Source: Epinephelus fuscoguttatus
Taxonomy: Eukaryota; Chordata; Actinopteri; Perciformes; Serranidae
NCBI RefSeq assembly: GCF_011397635.1
Contig: NC_064756.1
Location: forward strand, 3,552,922 to 3,616,921
Direction: 5' to 3'
DNA: 64,000 nucleotides
Of this stretch, positions 33,080-45,175 are shown piece by piece. Position numbers and translations under genes: made by a program. The stretch's first letter is position 1; the number at the start of each line of letters is the position of its first letter. The notes under the pieces were generated by a model. That model was not told the origin of the DNA. It made no database searches and was given only the letters and a program-made list of their open reading frames with translations.

Positions 33080-33610
33080 GCCAGAAAAAATGTTGACATT
33101 GTACATGTCTGCAAACTATATTTATACATTTTTGCATAGCAGATACATGGAAAATTGACTTCTCAGCTACGCTGTGGTTAATGTGGTTAGGTTTAGGCAC
33201 CAAAACCACTTGGTTATGGTGAGGAAATGTGTTTTGGCTAAAAATAACAGGTTTTCGTAGCAGTATCCGGGCAAGAAATGCAGCAATGCCTCACTAAAAA
33301 ACAACTGCTTTTCGTGGCACTGTCCTCAGTGGAAAAGCAGTGATGGGCTGCTAAAAAATACCCACATTTGGTGCCCAAAAAGCCACTTGTAAAATAACTA
33401 TGGTTCCTCAAAACATCCACAATCAGTGCCTACAAAGCTGCGACGAATCACTTAAAAAACCCACGTTTGGTGCCTAAAGTCACCTTTGGGGTCAAAATGC
33501 CCACCTGAAAGAACAGGAATGTCTCTGTAAAAAGCAGCTGCTTTTTGTGCCTAGAAAGCTGCTGGAAACACAGTGATGACTCACTAAATCACGATAGTCC
33601 CAGAACGTCA
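33080..33610 (+). repeat. 57-bp-family element with flank (locus E)
   Basis: The non-tandem flank ('gttgacattgtacatgtctg', then 'ggttaggtttaggcaccaaa' at 33,187) is followed by about six diverged tandem units with 'cacatttggtgcccaaaaag' and 'agctgctggaaacacagtga'. It is the clearest example of array plus flank in this window. Confidence 0.75.
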
Positions 33611-34754
33611 ACAATCAATGCAGCCACGGTACCTTGCATGTCATATCTCGATGGAAAGTCCATGACCAAATGTTGAGATGTGACGAGATTGGAGTGAGAA
33701 TGTGTTGCCCACATAGCTATCAACTGTGCACTCAAGATCATACTTAAGACGTAATCACTTAAAAGATAGGTGAGTACTTGATTTCTCCTCGGGTTTGTAC
33801 TTTTCATAACAGAAAAGACACATTTTGTTGTGATATTTACTGGAAAGACATACAATATAGCCAACAGCACGTAGGTTGTGGTGATGGTCATTACCAGAAA
33901 CCTTCGGCTCTAGTTTGTGGGGCGGGTTCAGGTCATTGTTAATGTATATGTTTATGGGTTGGGTTGGGCTGATTGGCTCTCATAATGGGCCAGGTTGGCA
34001 TGGGTTTAAAAAAACCTCTTACCTGCACATGAGTAGTATTTGTGGTTTGCAGAAATGTAAAATGTCAGCATTTTCTTTTTGCGACTGGGCTGCTAACACA
34101 CAAAAGCAAAAATGACAAATACAAATACAAAAGCATGCAATGACAACATCATTTAGCCAATATTATAGATAGATCAAAGCATTCATGGAACACTGAAGGC
34201 CGAGACACAACTTCGATCTCTATTAACATTTCACCAAAACCACCTTAACCTTAATCAAAATGCCTTTGTGGCCTCAGCCTACAGCCTACAGCCACAAAGG
34301 GCCTCAACCTAACACATGCAGGACTAAGGTGGTCTCCAGTGGTGTTTTGTATATCCACCATCCATTTCAACCAACTCCCCACAACCTGTGTGCATTGCAT
34401 TTTTAGTGTTCATCATGGTTTAAACAAAAAAGGGAGCAACCAAATTTTCAGCCCCCAGACGGCTGATGGCCAATCCACCATGGAAGAAGAAATGAGAAGA
34501 ATAAGAGAAGCAAGGTAGAGGGGATTTATTTTTCTGCTCTGAGATAAGAGCATTTTAGACTGAGTAGAAGACAGAGATATGAGGGCTTGTTCAGTATTCT
34601 GTTATTATATTGTACAGCAGAACTTAAAAAGTTATAATCCCTCACTTCTTTTCAAAGCCCAGGTCGTGAGGGTCGCTGGTTGGCCGGACAAAGTGTCAGA
34701 CTTTGACACCAGAGACCAAGATCTGTCTCTCACAATAACTGAGGACTTTATTGC
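33611..34754. repeat. Mixed dispersed repeat fragments
   Basis: Bases 33,600-33,710 ('acggtaccttgcatgtcata', 'aaagtccatgaccaaa') match 47,560-47,660. Bases 34,028-34,090 ('tatttgtggtttgcagaaat') match the flank at 8,508-8,565. The remaining sequence to 34,754 is unrecognised. Confidence 0.5.
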
Positions 34755-35250
34755 TCCAGTGTGTCGGATTTAGGAGGAAATATTGGAAGAAATATAATTT
34801 TATGTAATAAGTATGTTTTCTTTGGTGTATAATCACCTGAAAATAAGAATCATTGTGTTTCCGTTGCCTTAGAATGAGCCGTTTATATCCACTAAGGGAG
34901 CAGGTCTTCGTCTGCAGTGATCACCATGTTGCGCCTTCATGTTTCTACAGTAGCACCAATACGTTCTTATAGCAACTTGTCAAATACTGCATCTTTGTTT
35001 GTGGACTTTCAAGTCTAAATATATTACGCTAGGTATCCTCCGGTGGATCCCAACCGGAGCACCGAGCCCTGGTTTGTTATTCAGGTTAAAGTGGGAAGAA
35101 GCAGCAGGTTTATCAGGCAGCTGAGTGAAGTGGAGCCTGCGGAGGAAACACCGGGACCGTCTGGATGTAATAGTCCGTGGAGGTGCTGCGGTGCTCGGCT
35201 GCACAGATAGGAAACCCCTCGGCTGACAGCATGTACCACTCTCTCACTCC
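34755..35250 (+). repeat. Dispersed teleost MITE-like repeat
   Basis: The text 'cagtgtgtcggatttaggag', 'tataatcacctgaaaataag', 'ccttagaatgagccgtttat' and 'ccaccatgttgc'-like words is, as I recall, a widespread fish repeat. The second half (34,990-35,110) is related to 16,220-16,380. Ends are not resolved. Confidence 0.5.
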
Positions 35251-35299
35251 GCTACTTTGTTTATCTCATGCATTCCTCGGACTTCCGGTTTCCATTTTT

Positions 35300-35483
35300 G
35301 CGTTATATCCTCTCACGCAGGCGCAGAACGTATGTGCTACTTGGCCGTCGGATGTAGTCTTTGTAGTGTGTTCAAATGCAACTGACACAAGGCGACATGA
35401 GGCGACGTAGACGATGCAACAGTTGGCTTTTGTCGCCGCTAGTTTTTTTATGTCGGTTTGGTGTGCCAGCACCTTTAGGGATG
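35300..35483 (+). repeat. Right-end fragment of the 'aaaggcccggacacaccaa' element
   Basis: 'tatcctctcacgcaggcgca', 'gaacgtatgtgct', then 'ggtttggtgtgccagcacct' repeats the order seen at 47,662-47,840 and 48,109-48,288. It is a diverged solitary copy. Confidence 0.6.
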
Positions 35484-36325
35484 GCGTATGCTATAAAGCC
35501 CTCTAAGGCAAATTGTAATTTGTGATATTGGGCTTTTTAAATCAAATTGAATTGAAATTGAATTAATGCTCAAATGCATTTTAGAAGGCAACAATAAACT
35601 GTGCTTTCATGTAGATCAAAATACACTCCTGAATAATTTTGAAAGACAAGAAAAAAAAAACTGTTTTGATGTTTTAGAGTTATAATTAGATTTTTACAAA
35701 TTCAGTGTGCACAATACTGGACGGTACACGTTCTAGAGAGCAGTAGTGTGCAGAGCGTCTGCGATGCCCACATACTCACACACATTCACACAAAGCTCAC
35801 CAGGTGTTTGCCTTAATGCTTGGTGATAGCATGAGTGGGAGGGAAGAAACGTGGTCATTCACAGCTGCCCGCTCAGTGCAGAGCTAAGATAATAGAGATG
35901 ACTTCACTGTGAAATCTCCCTCACATCCCTCTCCCTCACATCCATGTTCTCCATTCACATAACATCACCCTCTCTCCATCTCTGACACTGACACATTTTC
36001 TCCCCTTCCTAATGCCCAAGCAAAATATTGTTTTATTTAATATTTTAACATATCACTGAATTGTGGGCATTCAACCCCTGCAAAACAAAACATACCAGTA
36101 CGAAAAACAGAAAAGTGATGGAGGGAACTTTAAGCCAATTTCACTGGTATTTATTCACCAAAACCTCCCGTACCTTCCATCTCGTTAGCAGAAGACATTT
36201 CTCACACGACAGCTCAGAGAAATCAGGTCAAATTATGATACATGTGGTCCATTTTCACAAGCTACTAATCTGTGCATAGTGCAGATAGTGAGCTTGAAGC
36301 CATTTTGCTAATAGTTTAATACAGA
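35484..36325. other. No gene seen
   Basis: Nothing recognised. 'tgtgatattgggctttttaa' and 'aaattgaattgaaattgaat' at about 35,520-35,565 recall the 3' tails of fish LINE/SINE copies. Confidence 0.4.
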
Positions 36326-36329
36326 TTTA

Positions 36330-37845
36330 GGTACTGTCCCCAGCACCATTCAGTATCCCTCACACCATTTGCAATAATGAAAACACCACACAAGCTCTAA
36401 AAAACAGTTTTACCAGTCCAGCATCATTAACTATCCCAACACTGTTTACCAGATAAGAGCCCTATTTAATTTACTATCCCCACACTATTTATCAGTATTG
36501 ATAACCCAATACCATTTTTTATCCCCAACACTATTTATCAGTCCCGGTAACCAAGACCATTTGCTGTCCCAAAAGCTATTTGTTTTATACAGTTTGCAGG
36601 TCCTACAGACACCATTTACTATCCCAGCACCATTTATTAGCAATGATAACCCAATACCATTTTTCATCCCCATAACTATTTACCAGTCCTAGTAATCCAT
36701 GATCATTTTCTGTCCCCAAGACTATTTACTTGATATAGTTGAGCCAGCATTTACTTTTCCCACCACTGAAGCCCTACAAACACCATTTACAATCCCTAGT
36801 AGCACAAAATGATTTCCCATTTTGTATCCTGACAAAAATCCTCATGATTTACTATCCCTAACACCATTTACTATCCCCAGTGCCATTTACCTGCCCCACC
36901 AATGCAGCACTATTTACTTAGCCTCCGATCATTTTCAGATCCTACAAACACAATTTACAGTCCCTGCTGACACAGAACATTTCTGTATCCCTACAAAATT
37001 CCTCAAAATTTGCTATCCCTAACACTGTTTACTATCCCTAATGCTATTTACCTGCCCTACCCATACAGTCTAGCACCATTTACAAATCCTACAAACACCA
37101 TTTACTATCCCTAGTAGCACAAAACAATTTCCCATTTTATATCCCTACAAAAATCCTCACAATTTGCTATCCCTAACACTATTTACTATCCCTAATGCTA
37201 TTTACCTGCCCTACCCATACAGTCTAGCACCATTTACAAATCCTACAAACATCATTTACAATCCCTAACACAAAACAATTTCCCATTTTGTATCCCAACA
37301 AAAATCCTCATGATTTACTATCCCCAACACCATTTACTATCCCCAGTGCCATTTACCTGCCCCACCAATGCAGCACTATTTACTGAGCCTCCGACCATTT
37401 ACAAATCCTACAAACACAATTTACAGTCCCTGCTGACACAAAACATTTCCCATTTTGTATCCCTACAAAAATCCTCACAATTTGCTATCCCTAACACTAT
37501 TTACTATCCCTAATGCTATTTACCTGCTCTACCCATGCAGTCTAGCACCATTTACAAATCCTACAACCACCATTTACTGTTCCTAGTAACACAAAACAAT
37601 TTCCCATTTTGTATCCCTACAAAAATCCTCACAATTTGCTATCCCTAACACTAATGCTATTTACCTGCCTTACCCATGCAGTCTAGCACCATATACAAAT
37701 CCTACAACCACCATTTACTGTCCCTACTGGCACAAAAAAAAATCCCATTTTGTATCCCTAAAAATCCTAACAATATTACTATCCCTAATACCATTTATTG
37801 CAACATTCAGTAAGCCTTTCACCATTTTTTATCCCTAACATCCAT
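36330..37845 (+). repeat. Satellite-like array, ~155-bp higher-order unit
   Basis: The basic word 'caccatttactatccc' and variants recur roughly every 20 bases. A larger unit is visible: 'cagtctagcacc' or its variant occurs at 37,066, 37,220, about 37,369, 37,538 and 37,679, giving spacings near 140-170. In the first third another phase repeats ('gataacccaataccattttt' at 36,497 and 36,646). Open frames inside are by-products. Confidence 0.85.
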
Positions 37846-38908
37846 CTGTTCATCTCTCTATCTCTGTCCGTATGTCTTTCTGGTGTATCTGTCTCTTTTT
37901 CTCTGTCTGTCTGACATGACTTTTATTTATTACCCAGCAGCCCCTGCTTTAGCCAGGCATGCCAAGGCTGGTCGCACTGTCCTCAGGCAAACTCTCTCCC
38001 TCTCTTTCATTACCCCCTCTCTTTACTCTATCGATGCCTCCCTCTCTCTGTCAGCGTCTCTGTCTCCCTCTCTTTTTATGCCGCTGTCTGGCACTTTCCC
38101 TGTCTCATTTCTTCCTCTCTCTTGCCATCCGTCTGTTGTTTTTTCCCCCGTCGCTCTGCATCCTCTGTTTGTTTTTTCGTCTGTCCGTGTCGTTGTTTAC
38201 ACACGCACACGCGCGCGCGCACACACGAACACACACACTGCTGTCACCAGAGGCAGAGGACTCTCTAGACATCCCTCTGTCTGGTGACATCCAGACGACA
38301 TTGGACTGTGTGTGTTTGGATTTTACTGTGTGTGTGCGTACGAGTGTGTGCTTGTCCTCTGTTTCTATGTATGTGTTTTTATCAGACAAAGAGACTGACA
38401 GATAGATAAATCTTTGCAGATGATGATTCCTGTGTGTGTGTGTGTTTTCATTCAGCTTCGGCATGTAGCAGCAGAAAATTAAAGGATGTTTCCACCAAAT
38501 TAGAGAGTGAAGAGATGCTGTGACGGAGATATAAAAACATGGACGCAGCGGTCGAGTGAGGTTGAGATAAGGAGGGAGGGGAGTGAGAGGAGACGGGAGA
38601 GAGTTTATGAAAGGGGGGTGGTGGAAATAAATGTAGAGGTGTAGGTAGAGGGAGGCAGGAGGAGTGAGGAATCAGGGGATGAGCAGAAAAAGAGACTTAA
38701 GAGGGAATTAAAAATGAAACCATGTTGGTCTGTTCGCCAACTTTGCCCTGAAGCTTTACGTGTGCACGTGCAATTACAGCCACTTACAGCTGTGGAGCTT
38801 AATTAGCCTTCTACAGCACACTCATTAGTCTGGTTTGAACTACAAGGCCAAATAGGGACAATCTGCTGTTCACTGCAGGGCAAAGTGGGATGATGCGGTT
38901 TCTATTAA
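37846..38908. other. No gene seen; CT-rich and CG/CA alternation
   Basis: CT-rich text lies at 37,850-38,200. Bases 38,198-38,240 alternate purine and pyrimidine through 'acacgcgcgcgcgcacacac', a sequence able to adopt Z-DNA. Purine-rich G/A sequence lies at 38,560-38,710. No exon is recognised. Confidence 0.5.
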
Positions 38909-39620
38909 AGGTCAAAGTGGGATAGTCCATTTTACACTGGTCAGCCAAAGTAGGATAGTCCATTCTACACTGGTGGGTCAAAGTACGACAGCCCATTCTG
39001 CACTGGTGGGACAAAGTGAGATAGTCCGTTCTACATTGGTGGGTCCAAGTAGCATAGTCCCTTCCCCACTGGTCTGTTAAACTGGGATAGTCCATTCTAC
39101 ACTGGTGGGTCAAAGTGAGATAGTCCATTCTACACTGGTCAGTCACAGTGGGATAGTCCATTCTATACTGGTGGGACAAAGTGAGATAGTTCATTCTCCA
39201 CTGGTGGTTCAAAGTGGGATAGTCCGTTCTACACTGGTGGGTCCAAGTAGCATAGTTCCTTCCCCACTGGTCGGTTAAACTGGGATAATCCATTCTACAC
39301 TGGTCGACCAAAGTGGGATAGTCCACTCTACACTGGTGGGTCAAAGTACGACAGCCCATTCTCCATTGGTGGGACAAAGTGGGATAGTCCGTTCTACATT
39401 GGTGGGTCCAAGTAGCATAGTCCCTTCCCCACTGGTTGGTCAAAGTGGGATAGTCCATTCTACACTGGTCGACCAAAGTGGGATAGTCCATTCTACACTG
39501 GTGGGTCAAAGTGGGATAGTCCACTCTACACTGGTGGGTCAAAGTACGACAGCCCATTCTCCACTGGTTGGTCAAAGTGGGATAGTCCATTCTATACTGG
39601 TGGATCAAGGTGGGATAGAG
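38909..39620. repeat. 33-bp minisatellite, about 21 units
   Basis: The unit is 'gtgggatagtccattct' plus 'acactggtgggtcaaa' with variants. It is 33 bases, hence divisible by three, so a frame stays open for the whole array. On the minus strand this gives a 282-codon frame (38,811-39,659) of repeated 11-residue blocks such as 'MDYPTLTHQCR', and part of the plus strand is open too. Variant blocks recur in the same order (GRDYATWTHQC, RTDYPTLSHQ., RMGCRTLTHQC), showing a higher-order unit of five to six repeats. No start context, splice sites or known domain supports a gene. Confidence 0.9.
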
Positions 39621-41589
39621 GCGCATGTCCAGACAGTTCAGGAAGTGTAACATGCTCATTCCAAAGATCCATCAGGTGTGCCCATCGTCTTCAACACAGC
39701 CTCCACCTGTTCTACACTGATGCAGTGTAGCTGGCTATGGGAGCTGGTTTAATCCAAAATGGTTCAATGCTTCCTTCACTTGAGTTGGATAATGTTCATT
39801 TGTAACAGATTCGACACCACCTCTTCAACAATGTCTCCAAATGAAGCGCACCAACGGGGTAAATGTTCCAAGTTTAAATTCAAGCAAACTAAACAAGGCA
39901 AGTGTGAAAACAACCTCAGACATTAAACACATCGGTGATGCATGGTGTCATTAACTCTACTGAGAAACCTATACCAATAAAGTCAGGAAAGAACAGATTT
40001 AGTTACACACAGAAGCTTTTCTGGAGCTTTCAGTCAGCTGCATCATGGTAAAAAAAAAAGTGTTTCTTACCTTGATGACTTGTTGGAGCTTCAAACTACA
40101 GTGAGGTCCTGCACTTCTTCACCAAACCACCTCACTGTCATTCCTTCTTCTTTAATCAGTCTTTCCAGGAATCTGCAATCCTGCAATCACAATAATTCAT
40201 GCAAATGTCACTGATTATTGCAAATATTTGTGCCAGCTTTAAAGTTTTCCCATAACAAATTGTCACATTAGAAGAATGCTTGCAAATTTTACCAGTTATT
40301 CTTTCTGGCCTACAATTATACAAGCCCAAACTCTAACGTCAGCAAACCAACTATATTACAAATATATAAACACCTCCGAGACTCTCTTTCCCCTGAAGTC
40401 ATTTTCTCACAGTTTACTGCTGGGCTGTGTATCTGTCCCAAAATCCTCCACCAGTTCAAATCTCAGCAAACCCCCCCTGAGTTCCAACAGCCTGCATGTT
40501 AAGGCTCACTGATTCAGTACTGAAAAAAAATCCCTTAAAATGCCAACTTCCTGGCTGTTCTCCATTGATCTGAACCGACTATCATGACTATTACAGAAGA
40601 ACTCAGCAAGTGTTTTGACTATCTACACAGAGACTGATTGCTATGAATCTTTTTTGGGGGGCTTTTTTGTCGAAAGCATTTTATGTTCCTCAGTGTGTGT
40701 GTGTGTGAGTGTGTCTGTGTGTAGGTGTTCCTGGTCTCAAAGCCTCATTAGGTGAGCATATGGAGTGATCTGCAGACGGTCGAGCAGTGATGTGGAGCAG
40801 AAACGAGCCTGACTCAGCACTCCTGCCGCTGAATTACAGCTGGAGGTTTTTCTTTTCTGTACTTCTTAATATGATGGAGGCTTAAGCAGAATGCACTAAA
40901 ACTCGCCTGACTTGCCTTCACATATCTGAAATTTTTTTTATTGGCCAGCAGAGGATTTTATGTGGTCTTTAAGAAGGTAAAAACTGAATGGCTTTAATTT
41001 GGTTTTTAGCCTTTTTTCAGACAGGGAGTGTCCTCTGAGTGCGAACAACCTGTTACTGTGGGTCACTGAGCAGATCTAATGGAGCCACTGGGGGTTTGGT
41101 GTTTTGCTGAGGACATATCGATAGTGGTTAAATGACTGCAAGGGATCTTTTCCCAGTTGATACTGGGATCCAAGCCAACAACCCTCCAGTTACTCCTCTA
41201 CATTGTTGGATGTGACCAGCCCATATGTCTGCAAGTCCTGTTGTCCTCACCTATGTGAGCTGCATCTCCTGATACTTGACATTGATTGTTTGTAGATGGG
41301 CCCTCTCATCCTGTCAAAGCATGGGAAGTGTTTTTCTTATGGACTCTTTACAAAGTGGTTGGACTATATGGCAGTTCAACATTTGGTCTCTCCTCCCCCG
41401 TCCTACTGCAGCTCATTTTGTTTTTCCTTTTTCTGCACCTAACTGATTTTTGCAAATACACATTTTAATGCAACTTTTGGTACTAAAATAATAAAATCAG
41501 TGTCATTGTCATATGAGACTAAATACTCTCTTTCCACTGAGGGAAAACTAACGCTAAACATGCTCTGCTGAAAAATCAGCCAACACTGG
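39621..41589. other. No gene seen
   Basis: About 2 kb without recognised exons or mobile elements. A short GT run lies near 40,696-40,711. Confidence 0.5.
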
Positions 41590-42400
41590 ACACACTTAGC
41601 TTCACAAAACTACCATCCAACTCTGAGACAGCAAGGAAATTATCCCATCCATCACCTACGTCATGTGCAAAGATCTGCGTCCATATAGCGTTGGTGAAAA
41701 CAAAGACTTTTGTTACTGGCTAAAAACACTGGAACCTAGGTATGTGACTCCACCCTGACATTTTTTCACCTACACAGCCGTACCCAAGCTGCACAGGGAA
41801 GTGAAGCATAAAGCTGGGGAATCTTTGAGTATAGCAGGAAGGGTGGCATCAACTTGTGATGCCTGGACTTCAAGGCCAGTGGATTCATATGTGACTGTTA
41901 CGGCACATTATCTGACAGAGGACAGGAGACTGCTGTCACGTGTTCTCAAAACGAGAGCAATACACAAAAGTCACACCAGAGCAAACAATGCAGTAACAGA
42001 CAACATTTTTAACATGGGTATTGCCATGCAGTTAGCAGGATGCATGTTAAGTGTTTCGCTCATGAGCTTAATCTGGCCTCGCAGACGGCAATAAATCTGC
42101 TAAGAGTTCAGTTTGTCAGGTGTGTGCAACATTTCTGACAGGTTTTATGAAGGTGTTGGTCAGTCCGTCTGCTCTGCGTCACATTTTGCGGCAATAAAAA
42201 TGATTAAAATCAACGAACAGACTTTATCTCATGAGGTAAAAATGATGCTGACAAAGTTTTCCTTGGGGGAAATAATTTGCAGCTCAAAGAAAAGGTAATA
42301 AATTGCAATATATCGCAACATATTTTATTGCAATATTCAGCATATATCGTGATAGCTTTGTATCATGGGTCCTCAAGTGATTCCCACCCCGACTGAACAG
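41590..42400 (+). pseudogene. hAT (ZBED-like) transposase fragment and element end
   Basis: In one frame, bases 41,640-41,760 read 'IIPSITYVMCKDLRPYSVGE' and 'WLKTLEPRYVTPP'. After a shift, 41,780-42,090 read 'AVPKLHREVKHKAGESL', 'STCDAWTSRPVDSYVTVTAH', 'LLSRVLKTRAIHKSHT' and 'NMGIAMQLAGCMLSV'. The 'CDAWTS' block with the following 'VT.H.I...W.L.S.VL' is the start of the RNase H-like catalytic core in hAT/ZBED proteins. The BED finger and the C-terminal dimerisation region are missing. The tail 'gcaatatatcgcaacatatt', 'gtatcatgggtcctcaagtg' and 'attcccacccc' near 42,310-42,395 resembles the terminal part of fish hAT elements. Confidence 0.8.
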
Positions 42401-43145
42401 TGTTTCAGTTTGTTCCGGACCAAGACCGCCTCTTTTCGTTGGACCATGTTTGGTTGTTTGGTCTGGACCATTTGGTCTGGACCCCCCCCATGAAAAAGAA
42501 GCACACATTTTCTGGATGTTTTAGCAAAATAAGACATGCAGGGTGTAAATTTATCAGGCAAGGAAACGTGTCCCTCCCTTTATCATGATCCTCCTTTCCT
42601 CTCCATGGCTTTTCCTCATCTCCTTTCCTCCACTCAGAAGAACAGAGGAGTTATAGGAGGAGATCACAGGAAACAGGAAGAGGAGAAAAGGAGGCTGCTA
42701 GCTGTCATGTCGAATCATCGTCAGAATCGGACTTCAGACTCAGCGACACAGTGAGTGACACATCTCCGTCTTGCCCTCCGTGTCTCGATTCTGACTTCAA
42801 TTCAAAGCGCTTCTAATCACAGGAATATGTTCAAACATCTGTCTCCATGACTTCATCCCCACAAAACTTGCTTCTCTTTCAGTGGTGCGTGTCTATGCAT
42901 GCACTCTCAGGTGGTTTTGGCAAAGACCTCTGTCAACACCAAAAAATCTGGACAACAGGAAAATAGCCAAATCTCTTCTTCTTTGGTCTGCAAACAACAA
43001 AATATGCATCACAGCCAACATGTGTTGAGCAGTGGGACAGATGGTGTGGTTACTCTCTGGTTAAATCTCTGCTCTCTGTGATCATTACAAACTCGTGGTT
43101 TATTCATTTGCATGTTTGTATGTTTTTGTTGTCAGACAACTGAAT
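42401..43145. other. No gene seen
   Basis: Bases 42,400-42,490 contain repeated 'ggtctggacc' and 'tggaccat' words. The rest is unrecognised. Confidence 0.4.
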
Positions 43146-43870
43146 GAACAGTGTTCTAAACCACTTCAGATCTTACATCTCAGGAAGAAATTCTTTCCTT
43201 AGTAATGGGGATCATGCAAGAGAAACATATGATTTACCTTTCAGTGTTGTTCAGGGACGTTGTCTTGGTCCACTCCTTTTTTCTCCCTATATGCTCCCTT
43301 TAGGTAACATAAACGTAATTTTCATATTGACACTGATGATGATGATATGCAACTATCTATTTCACTTCAGCCCGACAATGACAATGCCCTGTAAATGGTA
43401 AATGGAGTGCACCTTTATAGAACCTTTCTAGTCTTCTCACCCCCCAAAGCGCTTTTCCACTACATCACATTCATCCATTCACACACACTATCCAAGGCTA
43501 CATGGCTACTTGGCACTCACACACCAACGGAACATCCATTGGGAGCAACTTCACCATATCTTGCCCAAGGATACATCGGCATGCGGACTGGGATCAAACC
43601 GCCGATCTTCTGATTGGTAGGCGACCCCTCTACCTCTTAATCACAGGCTAACTACTGGGACAGCAGCAATAAAATGAAAATAAAACTGGGATTCTCTAAG
43701 TTGGCCCCAGAACTAAAAGAGATCTACTCTCCTGCAAACTTGTGCATGTGGCTCCTGAGATTAAATCTAAAATAAGATGCCTGGGCATTATTTTAGATTC
43801 AATTGTCATTTCACACACCAGAACACTATCAGCAGACAGCCTGTCACTCAAAGCAGCCTGTCCTTAGTTA
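43146..43870 (+). pseudogene. L2/Rex1-like LINE reverse transcriptase fragment, split by a SINE
   Basis: The first piece reads 'LNHFRSYISGRNSFLSNGDH', 'CLGPLLFSPYMLPLG' (from the usual 'GVPQGS.LGPLLF..YMLPLG') and, after a frameshift, a decayed '.TDDDDMQLSI' region where the YADD box should be. At about 43,395 a SINE interrupts. Bases 43,656-43,870 resume with decayed text of the segment after the catalytic box, including 'IKSKIRCLGIIL' and 'NFNLSKN'. The order matches L2-group reverse transcriptases. The copy is truncated at both ends and heavily mutated. Confidence 0.75.
43395..43655 (-). mobile_element. tRNA-derived SINE (minus), second family
   Basis: On the minus strand the head is 'gattaagaggtagaggggtc' (A-box-like) and 'cggtttgatccc' (B-box-like), followed by 'agtccgcatgccgatgtatc'. 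The tail 'gaaaagcgctttggggggtg', 'agaaaggttctataaaggtg' and 'cactccatttacca' is a familiar fish repeat end. It differs from the SINE at 57-242. It lies inside an L2 fragment and so is the younger of the two. Confidence 0.7.
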
Positions 43871-43874
43871 TGTG

Positions 43875-44160
43875 TAACTTCAATCTTTCAAAAAATGTAA
43901 ATGGGCGCCTTATATGAAAATTCACCCCTAATACAATCATCATATAGGGGAGAATTAGCTATAGAGACATAAAATGTGCACCAGGCTGTAGACATGTTTA
44001 TTTCTGCTGTAAGGTTGGAGATTTTAACATAGGGGTCAATGGAGAGTGACTGGCTCTTGGAGCGAGCCAGCCTCAAGTGGACATTAGAGGAACTGCAGTT
44101 TTGGGCACTTCAGGACTAGCGTCATTTATCAGCCCCTGGGATTGCCGCTTGTGTAAAACC
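43875..44160 (-). repeat. Dispersed fish repeat
   Basis: The minus strand contains 'ctccattgacccctatgtta', 'gcagaaataaacatgtctac' and 'attctcccctatatgatga', a combination I recognise as a common teleost interspersed repeat. Its class is unclear. Confidence 0.45.
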
Positions 44161-44339
44161 AACAAGAACATCACTATTGGACAACGCTGCAAAACAATCA
44201 GGCTAAGTTTATTGAATACATTTTAACAAGTGCAGGACTATCGGTATGGTGCAGAAGCAGGTAGCAGCATGAGCCAGGGGCTCCCAGACAGTCCTACTCC
44301 CCCCTCACTAAGTATGGCGTATACAGGTAGAAGAGTTGT

Positions 44340-45175
44340 TAATTGAAGTATGAAAAGGAGAAAAGGAAGATAAGCAATAAATCTCCAGTTGATAATGAAG
44401 ACGCTGCGGACAGCCAAGCTGAGCACGAGGCTAAGGAAGCTATTAAAGCTAACATCATTACTGAGATAATGGTGGTCTGTTTGGGCGTGAATAAAGAATT
44501 CCCCAAAACTATGGGACCACCAAAGATGGAACTCGACTTCAGAGAAGAGGTTAGCCAGAAGCTAAATGCTATTATGCAGTGCTCCATGGAGTGGAGTGAC
44601 AAAGCCAAGAAGGTGCTGTTCCACTCTCTGGAACTTCAAGAGGACATGTGAGCCCAGCTAATAGACCTGGAGGTGCGTTTGCGCAGAAAGAACATACACA
44701 TTCCTGGAGAAAACATACATAACTTCCTAGAAAGGTTTCTAGAAAACAGAGCTGTTCTTCCCTGATGCCACCCTCACCATCACCCGTCCCTTGGATCCAA
44801 ACAACCGCAAGGCTCCAACCAAAGGTCTATGGTCATCTATTTCCTGTAATACAAAACTAAAGAGCTGGTGCTTCAAAAAAGAAAAAGATTCACAACAAAG
44901 GGAGAAGAGTGCTCTTTGAACAAGATTACCTGACTGAAATACTGATGAAGAGAGGCTTACTCCACCACCAGAAAGACACAAAGAAAAAGGGCTCCATTTC
45001 CAGACACTACCCAGCAAAACTCAGAGTGTTTTACTACTGGCCCAATTATCCACAGCAGTGCACTGGAGGTGATGAACGACCTGAAAAAGAGGGGATTAAT
45101 CCTGGACTGCTCAGGAGTCAAGACCCTCGTGTCAGGGGCACCCATGGCGAGACCAAGACCACTTCCCTGTGACAC
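44340..45175 (+). pseudogene. L1-like LINE ORF1 protein remnant
   Basis: The first frame gives a charged, probably coiled-coil segment ('NEDAADSQAEHEAKEAIKAN' to 'LFHSLELQEDM', stop at 44,649). Past the stop the same frame reads 'QLIDLEVRLRRKNIHIPG', the conserved 'E.R.RR.NIRI.G' entry to the RNA-recognition domain. Further on, frameshifted pieces include 'VLFEQDYLTEILMKR' and 'YPAKLRVFY'. This order is typical of ORF1p from fish L1/Tx1-like elements, the RNA-binding chaperone of retrotransposition. Several stops and shifts show it is dead. No ORF2 follows. Confidence 0.75.

Noticed and set aside
38198..38240. Z-DNA-forming tract as a regulatory element
   Set aside because: The alternating CG/CA sequence is real, but it is a common microsatellite type and nothing nearby suggests a promoter.
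36330..39620. CRISPR-like arrays
   Set aside because: The repeats are directly adjacent and diverged with no unique spacers of constant length, and the genome is clearly that of a vertebrate.
38811..39659. 282-codon minus-strand open frame
   Set aside because: It is produced by a 33-bp minisatellite whose unit is divisible by three. No signal, domain or splice evidence supports a gene; kept as a finding only.
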